DNA from: JBGOUJ01 sp041477005 | Lineage (GTDB): Bacteria; Acidobacteriota; Terriglobia; Bryobacterales; JACQDG01 | DNA: 5,479 nt | Direction: 5' to 3' | Assembly (NCBI GenBank): GCA_041477005.1 | Contig: JBGOUJ010000534.1 | Coordinates: 1 to 5,479, forward strand | Shown: positions 1 through 5,021 of the stretch, in pieces | Position numbering within the stretch: the first letter of the stretch is position 1 | Layout: each line of letters starts with the position of its first letter | Program-made: the position numbers and the translations under genes | The notes under the pieces: generated by a model | Databases searched by the model: none | Seen by the model: the letters and a program-made list of their open reading frames with translations, nothing else | What the model was told of the DNA's origin: nothing

Positions 1-4
1 AGAA

Positions 5-421
5 ATGGCATACTCAGAGAAAGTACTCGACCACTACAACAACCCGCGCAACGTGGGATCGCTCGACAAGAACGATCCCAGCGTCGGCACCGGCATGGTC
101 GGCGCGCCGGAGTGCGGCGACGTGATGCGCCTGCAACTCAAGGTGAACGAGGAGACGCTGGTGATTGAAGACGCCAGGTTCAAGACCTTCGGCTGCGGCA
201 GCGCCATCGCCAGTTCGTCCCTGGCCACCGAGTGGGTGAAGGGCAAGACCGTCGACGAGGCGCTCGAGATCAAGAACACGGACATCGTGAACGAGCTGAG
301 CCTGCCGCCGGTGAAGATCCACTGCTCGGTGCTGGCTGAGGACGCGATTCACGCGGCGATCCACGATTACAAGGCCAAGCGGGCGGCGCGGGACACGACC
401 AAAGAACCGGTCAACGCGTAA
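5..421 (+). CDS. iscU: Iron-sulfur cluster scaffold protein IscU
   Basis: This is the cytosolic scaffold on which [2Fe-2S] clusters are assembled before transfer to apo-proteins. The 138-residue protein follows the Proteobacterial/mitochondrial IscU pattern closely. The three cluster cysteines are present: Cys37 (in PECGDV, with the conserved Asp39), Cys64 (in GCGSAIASSS) and Cys107 (in KIHCSVLAEDA, next to His106). The HscA recognition motif LPPVK is at residues 100-104, which fits the hscB and hscA genes downstream. E. coli IscU has 128 residues; the extra length here is a charged C-terminal tail after residue 126. The ATG lies only four bases from the window edge, so its ribosome binding site cannot be judged, but the protein starts where the family normally starts (MAYSEKVLDHYNNPRNVG). 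iscS would be expected immediately upstream, outside the window. The call is essentially certain. Confidence 0.98.
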   Translation: MAYSEKVLDHYNNPRNVGSLDKNDPSVGTGMVGAPECGDVMRLQLKVNEETLVIEDARFKTFGCGSAIASSSLATEWVKGKTVDEALEIKNTDIVNELSLPPVKIHCSVLAEDAIHAAIHDYKAKRAARDTTKEPVNA

Positions 422-458
422 GCGCCGGAGCCGTGGCCGTAAGGGAGCGCCGGAGCCG
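421..458. repeat. 13-base direct repeat in the iscU-iscA spacer
   Basis: The 13-mer agcgccggagccg occurs at 421-433 and again, identical, at 446-458, starting on the last base of the iscU stop codon. The rest of the 81-base spacer is GC-rich and includes a small near-palindrome, GCCCC-a-GGGGC, at 468-478. The sequence resembles the low-complexity GC-rich intergenic repeats of some Acidobacteriota genomes. Membership in a dispersed family is an inference. Confidence 0.5.
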
Positions 459-502
459 CGACGGGACGCCCCAGGGGCCGGGATCGGTTCGAGAAAGGTC
501 TT

Positions 503-823
503 ATGATTCAAGTTACGCCCAAGGCGGTCGCCAAGATCAAAGACGCGCTCGCCAAGCAAAACGTCGAGGGAGGTCTGCGCCTGGGAGTGCTCGGGGGCGG
601 CTGCAGCGGCCTGAGCTACCAGTTCAAATTCGACCAGAAGGCGCGGCTCAACGACAAGGTGTTCGAACAGGACGGCGTGAAGCTGTTCGTGGACCCGAAG
701 AGTTACATCTACTTGCACGGACTCACCCTCGACTACATGGAGTCGTTGCTGCAATCGGGATTTGTGTTCGAGAACCCGAACGCGAAGAAGACGTGCGGGT
801 GCGGCACCTCCTTCGTCGCATGA
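503..823 (+). CDS. iscA: A-type iron-sulfur carrier protein IscA
   Basis: This HesB/IscA-family protein binds iron or an Fe-S cluster and passes it to client proteins. It acts in the cytosol alongside IscU. At 106 residues it has the usual family length. The three invariant cysteines are Cys34 (in GGGCSGLSY) and Cys98 and Cys100 (in the C-terminal TCGCGTSF motif), giving the diagnostic C-x63-C-G-C spacing. The start MIQVTPKAVAKIK matches the family start. The ATG follows a purine-rich stretch, GAGAAAGG at 491-498, four bases ahead, which is a short but usable ribosome binding site. The gene sits 81 bases after iscU and 104 bases before hscB, so it is probably part of the same transcript. SufA or ErpA paralogues share these motifs; the ISC operon position is what favours IscA. 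Confidence 0.96.
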   Translation: MIQVTPKAVAKIKDALAKQNVEGGLRLGVLGGGCSGLSYQFKFDQKARLNDKVFEQDGVKLFVDPKSYIYLHGLTLDYMESLLQSGFVFENPNAKKTCGCGTSFVA

Positions 824-831
824 TGGCGATG

Positions 832-914
832 GGCCGTCAGCGATCAGCCGTCAGCCTTCAGCAAACACCGCCGCCGTGGGATTTGGTTACTGACTCGGCT
901 GATAGCTGACGGCC
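832..914. repeat. Imperfect inverted repeat built of TCAGC heptamers, iscA-hscB spacer
   Basis: The left arm (832-854) and right arm (890-914) are reverse complements except for one mismatch and a two-base indel, around a 35-base loop (855-889). The left side is also a degenerate 7-base tandem repeat: gtcagcg (836-842), atcagcc (843-849), gtcagcc (850-856) and ttcagca (857-863). The element fills most of the 104-base spacer. It could fold as an RNA hairpin and tune downstream expression, or it could be a dispersed REP-like repeat. Only four T residues follow (921-924), so I do not call it an intrinsic terminator. Confidence 0.7.
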
Positions 915-927
915 GGCGGGTTTTCCA

Positions 928-1581
928 ATGGTGACCCAGACCGAAAAATCCGTTGCCTGCTGGAACTGTGGCCAAGCCACCGAGCGGATACATTTCTGCG
1001 AGCATTGCGGCAGCTTGCAGGCGCCGAGCGGCGATTACTTCGCCTACCTCGGCCTGCCGCGGAAGCTGCAGATCGACCTGGCGGAACTGCAGAAGAACTT
1101 CTACCGCCTGAGCCGCCGGCTGCACCCGGATATTTACTTCCAGCGCCCGGCGCGGGAGCGCGGGCTTGCCGAAGAGGCGACGGCGCGACTCAACGACGCC
1201 TACCGCACGCTCCAGGACCAGGCGGCGCGGGCCGAGTATCTACTCGATCTTCACGGGATGAAGAAGAGCGAGCAGAAATCGTCCAATGTTCCGCCCGAGC
1301 TGCTGGAAGAGGTCTTCGATCTGAACATGGCGCTCGAAGAGATCCGTAGCGGCGACGAGTCGGTGCGGCCGCAGTTGCTCGAGGCGAAGGCCAGGTTCGA
1401 GGGGATGCTGCGCGACGTGGATCAGGCGCTCGAAGCGGGCTGCGGCGAGTGGGACCGGACCGGCGGGCGCGAGGCGCTAGAGCGGATTTACGGAGTGCTG
1501 AACCGGCGCAATTATATTCGCAACCTGATTCGCGACGTGAATGCGGCGCTGGGTTTACAGGCCGCGAATGAACGCAAATGA
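928..1581 (+). CDS. hscB: Fe-S assembly J-domain co-chaperone HscB with N-terminal tetracysteine domain
   Basis: HscB (Hsc20) is the J-protein that carries IscU to the Hsp70 HscA and stimulates its ATPase. The 217-residue protein has three parts. Residues 11-31 form a C-x2-C-x9-C-x2-C module (Cys11, 14, 24, 27; CWNCG ... FCEHCGSLQ), probably metal-binding. Residues about 36-108 are the J domain, with the HPD motif at 66-68. Residues about 120-212 are the C-terminal helical domain that binds IscU (LLEEVFDLNMALEE). E. coli HscB (about 171 residues) lacks the cysteine module, whereas animal HSC20 has a very similar one. The ATG is the first possible start: an in-frame stop lies at 907-909 with no start codon between, so the module belongs to the gene. 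The ribosome binding site is weak (GGCGGG at 915-920). Confidence 0.96.
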   Translation: MVTQTEKSVACWNCGQATERIHFCEHCGSLQAPSGDYFAYLGLPRKLQIDLAELQKNFYRLSRRLHPDIYFQRPARERGLAEEATARLNDAYRTLQDQAARAEYLLDLHGMKKSEQKSSNVPPELLEEVFDLNMALEEIRSGDESVRPQLLEAKARFEGMLRDVDQALEAGCGEWDRTGGREALERIYGVLNRRNYIRNLIRDVNAALGLQAANERK

Positions 1582-1593
1582 ACGCGAATGGGA
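1564..1593. repeat. Three 10-base tandem units spanning the hscB stop codon
   Basis: Three near-identical decamers follow one another: gcgaatgaac (1564-1573), gcaaatgaac (1574-1583) and gcgaatggga (1584-1593, diverging in its last three bases). The first two encode the final residues of HscB (ANERK), and the hscB TGA (1579-1581) lies inside the second unit. The pattern resembles the AACGCGAATG-type short repeats found scattered between genes in several GC-rich bacteria. That wider distribution is an inference. Confidence 0.6.
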
Positions 1594-1629
1594 AAGCCTT
1601 CGGATCGGGGTTGATCGAGAGCAAGGGCA

Positions 1630-3492
1630 GTGTCTAACGTCTTCCAAATCGATTTCGGCGAGCAGCAGCCGGAGATCATTGTAGGCATCGACCTGGGCAC
1701 TACCAACAGCTTGGTGGCCTACATGGACGCGGTCCGCCCCAGCATCATCACCGACGCCGACGGCGAGAAGATCGTCCCCAGCGTGGTGGCCATGACGCCC
1801 GAGGGCGAGATCGTCGCGGGCCGGCCGGCGGCCGACCTGCTGCTGATCCATCCCGAGCGCGCCGTCTACTCGGTGAAGCGGCTGATGGGCAAAGGCGTCG
1901 GCGACGTGACCGAGGAGCTGCGCCTGTTTCCGTTTCAGGTTGTCGAGGGCAGCGAGTCGGTGATTCGGATCCGGCTGGGCGAGCGCATCTTCACCCCACC
2001 CGAGATCTCGGCCCAGGTGCTCAAGCAGCTCAAGCTCAACGCCGAAGCTCACTTCGGCGGGCCGGTGAGCAAGGCGGTTATCACCGTGCCCGCCTATTTT
2101 AACGACGCCCAGCGGCAGGCCACGAAGGACGCCGGACGGATCGCCGGGCTCGACGTCCTGCGGTTGGTGAATGAGCCGACGGCCGCCGCGCTCGCCTATG
2201 GGCTCGACACGCGCAAGCAGGGCACCGTGGCGGTCTACGACCTGGGTGGCGGCACGTTCGACATTTCGATCCTGAAGCTGCACGACGGGATTTTTGAAGT
2301 GCTCTCGACCAACGGCGACACCCACCTCGGCGGCGACGACATCGACAACCTGCTGATCAACATCGCCCTGGAAGACGTGGCCAGCGAGTGGGGCGAGGAT
2401 CTTTCCAAAGACGCCGTCGGCGTGCAACAACTGCGGCGGGCGGTGATCGAGGCCAAGCACGCGCTCTCCACCCAGCCCGAGGCCCGGATCCGGTTCTTCT
2501 ATCACGGCAAACAGTACAACCGGCTCATCGACCGGCCGCTGTTCGACAAGCTGATCGCCGGCATCATTGAGCGGACACTCGAGCCGTGCCGGCAGGCGGT
2601 CGTCGACGCCGGGGTCGAGGTGCGCGAGATCGACGAGGTCGTGCTGGTCGGCGGCTCGACGCGGATTCCGCTGGTGCGCGAGACCGTGCAACTGATGTTC
2701 CAGAAGAAGCCGCACACCGAGCTGAATCCCGAGGAAGTCGTGGCGCTGGGGGCGGCGGTGCAGGCCGGGATTCTTTCCGGCGTGCAGCGGGATATGCTGC
2801 TGCTCGACGTGACGCCGCTCTCGCTCGGCATCGAGACCATGGGCGGCGTGGTTTCGAAGCTGATCCACCGCAACTCGACCATCCCGGCCAGCGCCACCGA
2901 GGTCTTCACCACCGGCGTCGAGGGGCAGAAGAACGTGCTGATCCACGTGGTGCAGGGCGAGCGCGAGATGGCCGCCGACAACCGCAGCCTGGCGCGGTTC
3001 GATCTGAAAGACATCCCACCCCTGCCCGCCGGCATGGCGCGCGTCGAGGTGCGCTTCTTGATCGACGCCAACGGCATCCTGAACGTGACGGCGCGGGACC
3101 TACGCTTCGGCAAGGAGCAGTCGATCGACGTGAAGCCTTCCTACGGGCTGACCGACGAGCAGGTGGAAGCCATGATCACCGAATCGATCGATCAGGCCGA
3201 GGACGATTTCCGGAAGCGGCAGGTGGTCGAGGGGCGCCTGGAGGCCGACGCCATCCTCGCCGCCACCGAGAAGGCCATGGACCATGACGCCTGGTTCGAC
3301 ATCTCTCAAGAGGAGCGCGCCGCCATCACGATCGCCCTGAACGAGCTGCGCATGGCCTACTACGCCGACGACCATCTGCTGATCCGCAACCAGGTCGAGA
3401 AACTGAACCAGGCGACGATGCACCTGGCCGAGCTGATGATGGATACGGCCGTCAAGTCGGCCCTGCAAGGCAAGAACATCGAGGAAGTGTAA
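1630..3492 (+). CDS. hscA: Fe-S assembly Hsp70 chaperone HscA
   Basis: HscA is the specialised Hsp70 that binds the LPPVK motif of IscU and uses ATP hydrolysis, triggered by HscB, to promote cluster transfer. The protein has 620 residues, against 616 in E. coli. The nucleotide-binding domain (about 17-388) shows the phosphate-1 motif GIDLGTTNS (19-27), NEPTAAA (181-187), DLGGGTFD (204-211) and VLVGGSTRIP (338-347). The hydrophobic linker LLLDVTPL is at 390-397. The substrate-binding beta domain and helical lid fill 398-620. The start is GTG. It is the first possible start, because an in-frame stop sits at 1612-1614 with no other start codon between; AAGGG (1623-1627) lies close upstream. Position between hscB and fdx distinguishes it from DnaK, as does the lack of a DnaK-type acidic C-terminal tail (it ends KNIEEV). 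Confidence 0.97.
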   Translation: MSNVFQIDFGEQQPEIIVGIDLGTTNSLVAYMDAVRPSIITDADGEKIVPSVVAMTPEGEIVAGRPAADLLLIHPERAVYSVKRLMGKGVGDVTEELRLFPFQVVEGSESVIRIRLGERIFTPPEISAQVLKQLKLNAEAHFGGPVSKAVITVPAYFNDAQRQATKDAGRIAGLDVLRLVNEPTAAALAYGLDTRKQGTVAVYDLGGGTFDISILKLHDGIFEVLSTNGDTHLGGDDIDNLLINIALEDVASEWGEDLSKDAVGVQQLRRAVIEAKHALSTQPEARIRFFYHGKQYNRLIDRPLFDKLIAGIIERTLEPCRQAVVDAGVEVREIDEVVLVGGSTRIPLVRETVQLMFQKKPHTELNPEEVVALGAAVQAGILSGVQRDMLLLDVTPLSLGIETMGGVVSKLIHRNSTIPASATEVFTTGVEGQKNVLIHVVQGEREMAADNRSLARFDLKDIPPLPAGMARVEVRFLIDANGILNVTARDLRFGKEQSIDVKPSYGLTDEQVEAMITESIDQAEDDFRKRQVVEGRLEADAILAATEKAMDHDAWFDISQEERAAITIALNELRMAYYADDHLLIRNQVEKLNQATMHLAELMMDTAVKSALQGKNIEEV

Positions 3493-3496
3493 GACT

Positions 3497-3937
3497 ATGT
3501 CAACTGCGGTCGTGCAAAATGTCGAGACAGTGACGGGCAAGAAGACCATCAAGGTGACGTTCCTGCCCGAGGGCAAGACCTTCGAGTTCGATCCGGAGGC
3601 GCTGCCTTACAAGCACCACGGCAAGCCGCTCTCGCTGCTCGACATCGCCCTGAATTGCGGCCTTCACCTGGAACACGCCTGCGGCGGCAACTGCGCCTGC
3701 ACCACCTGCCACGTGGTCGTCAAAGAGGGCGAGGAGAACCTGTCGGAGATGGACGACGACGAAGCCGACCGGCTGGAAACCGCGCCCGCCCTCACGCTGC
3801 ACTCGCGCCTGGGCTGCCAGTGCGTGGTGAACGGCGACGTGGTCGTAGAGATCCCGGCGTGGAACAAGAACTACGTGAGCGAGGGCGGCGGCTCACAGCT
3901 CGGCGACGCCATCCCGCCGCCGTCCAACAAGAGATAG
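3497..3937 (+). CDS. fdx: ISC-type [2Fe-2S] ferredoxin
   Basis: This adrenodoxin-like ferredoxin supplies electrons for cluster assembly on IscU. The cluster ligands by family pattern are Cys62, Cys68 and Cys71 (in HACGGNCACTTCH) and Cys107 (in SRLGCQ). Cys66 sits at the usual non-ligand position inside the loop. Cys54 and Cys109 are additional cysteines. The protein is 146 residues, longer than the 111 of E. coli Fdx. The extra length is an N-terminal stretch of about 16 residues before KTIKVTFLPEGKTFEF and a Gly/Pro-rich tail (about 128-146) after the conserved VVEIPAWNKNY. The ATG is four bases after the hscA stop, with GAGGA (3481-3485) inside the end of hscA as a likely ribosome binding site. 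The tight junction implies translational coupling to hscA. Confidence 0.96.
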   Translation: MSTAVVQNVETVTGKKTIKVTFLPEGKTFEFDPEALPYKHHGKPLSLLDIALNCGLHLEHACGGNCACTTCHVVVKEGEENLSEMDDDEADRLETAPALTLHSRLGCQCVVNGDVVVEIPAWNKNYVSEGGGSQLGDAIPPPSNKR

Positions 3938-3946
3938 GACTTACTT

Positions 3947-4165
3947 ATGCCCGCCCTGATCTGGGCCGACGCCGAAGGCATCGGCCTCGCCCTCTACGAA
4001 GCCCACCCCGACACCGACCCGCTGACCGTCCGCTTCACCGACCTGCACAAGTGGGTGACCGAACTCGCCGACTTCGACGACGACCACAGCGCCTCGAACG
4101 AAGGAAAACTCGAAGCGATCCAGATGGCGTGGCTGGAGGAGTGGAAGGACGCGCAGGAAGGGTGA
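3947..4165 (+). CDS. iscX: ISC accessory protein IscX (YfhJ family)
   Basis: IscX is a small acidic protein that binds the desulfurase IscS and modulates the rate of cluster assembly; in E. coli it also binds iron weakly. The 72-residue sequence aligns along its whole length with the 66-residue E. coli protein: the WAD..IG.ALYEAHPD.DP N-terminus, the TVRFTDLHKWV core, the acidic FDDD cluster with the SNEGKLEAI segment after it, and the WLEEW end. It lies nine bases after fdx. The sequence GATAGGA (3933-3939) overlaps the fdx TAG stop and sits seven bases from the ATG, giving a clear ribosome binding site. It is the last recognisable gene of the operon, which is its normal position after fdx. 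Confidence 0.96.
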   Translation: MPALIWADAEGIGLALYEAHPDTDPLTVRFTDLHKWVTELADFDDDHSASNEGKLEAIQMAWLEEWKDAQEG

Positions 4166-4276
4166 CGGTTGCTCGTATTCTGCTCTAAATCTAAACAACC
4201 ACTACGCGCAGTATCTTCACAACCGAGAGTGTCTGCGGCGGGCGCCTCTGGCCAAGCCGCTTCTGCTCGACCGGAA

Positions 4277-4408
4277 TCAGAGTTCACCAACCTCGCGGAG
4301 GATCTCGTCGTAATGCCGATCCCTGAGCCGGAATCCCTTCGCGCGCAGTTGGTCGAGATTCTTGTCGACTGCGCCGTCCGGCACCTCGAGCTCAAAGGCG
4401 AGCTTCAT
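4277..4408 (-). CDS. Possible small protein of 43 residues, function unknown
   Basis: I do not recognise this ORF. It encodes 43 residues beginning MKLAFELEVPDGAVDKNLDQ and ending LREVGEL, a charged, probably helical, soluble peptide with no cysteine, membrane segment or signal peptide. In its favour, GGGGAG (4418-4423) lies nine bases before the ATG. By my count 33 of 43 codons end in G or C, similar to real genes here, and nothing in the overlapping region explains the frame. The ORF is complete: an in-frame stop lies two codons before the ATG. A TACAAT sequence (minus strand, 4429-4434) resembles a -10 box, but no good -35 is seen and it would leave a very short leader. It lies 106 bases past the carrier protein stop on the same strand. 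It could be a lone small protein, an antitoxin-like remnant, or a chance ORF. Confidence 0.4.
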   Translation of the reverse strand: MKLAFELEVPDGAVDKNLDQLRAKGFRLRDRHYDEILREVGEL

Positions 4409-4417
4409 GGAAATTCA

Positions 4418-4423
4418 CTCCCC
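4418..4423 (-). promoter_or_regulatory. Candidate ribosome binding site for the 43-residue ORF
   Basis: The minus strand reads GGGGAG nine bases before the ATG at 4408. It is the main reason for treating the small ORF as possibly translated. Confidence 0.4.
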
Positions 4424-4457
4424 AGGCCATTGTACGCCCGTAGACGTTGTGGCTGCC

Positions 4458-4481
4458 GAGAGCCTCCAGGGCGAGGCTCCC
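4458..4481 (-). terminator. GC-rich hairpin after the carboxylase operon
   Basis: On the minus strand GAGCCTC and GAGGCTC form a perfect 7-base-pair stem around a 6-base loop, extended to nine pairs by a G-U wobble and a G-C pair. On the plus strand the wobble becomes an A-C mismatch, so the fold is better in minus-strand RNA. It starts about 33 bases past the carrier protein stop (4515), where a 3' end would be expected. No T run follows on the minus strand, so it may be an RNA-stabilising 3' stem or a poor terminator and not a standard intrinsic one. Confidence 0.35.
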
Positions 4482-4514
4482 GTCGTCGGATGATGTTGAT
4501 CCCTTGGTCTGCAG

Positions 4515-5021
4515 CTACTCCACCTCCGCCAGCGTCTCGCCGCCGGTAACGGCGGCGCCCTCTGTAACGCGGAGGGCAACCACGCGGCCGGATTTGGGGG
4601 AGCGGATCTCGTTTTGCATTTTCATCGCTTCGACTACCAGGAGGCCCTGGCCGGCCTCGACTTGTTCCCCTTCGCGGATCAGCACGCGGATCACTTTGCC
4701 GGGCATCGGGGACGTCACCCTTTGGCGGCCTTCCGTGTCGAGGGCGCCACGCCGCTGGGAAAGCCTCCGCGGGTCGCGGACCTGGACGGCATAGCGGCGG
4801 CCGTTGACGCCGGCGTAGTAGCCACCTTCTGCGGCGGGCTCGATCTTCACCTCGTAGCTGCGGCCGCCGATCAGGACCGAATACACGCCGGGCTCCACCT
4901 CGCTGATATCGGCGCTGGCCGGCGTCGAATCCAGCACGAAGGCACGCGTCCCGTTCGCGGGGGCGGCATCCTCCAGCTCGAGCGAGCGCCGGCGGCCGTT
5001 GATGAGTATTTCGAGCTTCAT
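4515..5021 (-). CDS. Biotin carboxyl carrier protein of an acyl-CoA carboxylase
   Basis: This protein carries the covalently bound biotin that shuttles a carboxyl group from the biotin carboxylase to a carboxyltransferase. The 168-residue protein has an N-terminal beta-rich region (about 1-100; VYSVLIGGRSYEVKI, VNGRRYAVQVRDPRRL) like the linker (BT) domain of propionyl- and methylcrotonyl-CoA carboxylases. A C-terminal biotinyl domain (about 101-168) follows, with SPMPGKV (104-110) and the biotinylation motif EAMKM, Lys134 being the acceptor. I place the start at the ATG at 5021, where the sequence ATGA overlaps the stop of the upstream carboxylase gene and GGAG (5031-5034) lies nine bases ahead. 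An alternative start 11 codons upstream lacks this support. The N-terminal region differs from the Pro/Ala-rich E. coli AccB, so a propionyl/acyl-CoA carboxylase subunit is more likely. Substrate cannot be told from this gene. Confidence 0.9.
   Translation of the reverse strand: MKLEILINGRRRSLELEDAAPANGTRAFVLDSTPASADISEVEPGVYSVLIGGRSYEVKIEPAAEGGYYAGVNGRRYAVQVRDPRRLSQRRGALDTEGRQRVTSPMPGKVIRVLIREGEQVEAGQGLLVVEAMKMQNEIRSPKSGRVVALRVTEGAAVTGGETLAEVE

Larger units (their letters stand above)
4166..4514. other. Convergent intergenic region between the isc and carboxylase operons
   Basis: This 349-base stretch separates iscX from the carrier protein gene reading toward it. It contains a candidate 43-residue minus-strand ORF (4277-4408) and a hairpin (4458-4481), both listed separately. 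The part next to iscX (about 4170-4225) is visibly richer in A and T than the flanking genes but shows no recognisable gene, RNA or strong terminator. The only stems there are weak: GGTTG/CAACC (4167-4171 with 4196-4200) and GCGGC/GCCGC (4235-4239 with 4256-4260). Neither has a following T run. Confidence 0.7.

Noticed and set aside
14..754. A 246-codon open frame on the minus strand opposite iscU and iscA
   Set aside because: It spans two well-supported genes and their spacer, shows no recognisable domain, and is explained by the codon bias of the plus-strand genes.
433..909. A plus-strand open frame overlapping iscA in another frame
   Set aside because: Arg/Gly-rich translation with no motif. 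The IscA frame carries all diagnostic cysteines.
911..927. The inverted repeat plus T run before hscB as an intrinsic terminator
   Set aside because: Only four T residues follow and the loop is 35 bases. hscB has no evident promoter of its own, and termination here would cut off its expression.
1555..2946. A 463-codon open frame on the minus strand opposite hscA
   Set aside because: It lies wholly opposite the clearly coding hscA and the end of hscB. Its translation is rich in His, Arg, Asp and Leu without any family motif. Long antisense frames are common in GC-rich genes.
4167..4260. Short stems after iscX as an isc operon terminator
   Set aside because: The GGTTG/CAACC and GCGGC/GCCGC pairs are five base pairs with loops of 24 and 16 bases and no following T run, so they are too weak to call.
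4169..4549. A plus-strand open frame after iscX with a TTG start
   Set aside because: There is no ribosome binding site or recognisable domain. It crosses the hairpin and enters the carrier protein gene on the other strand, so it looks like chance.
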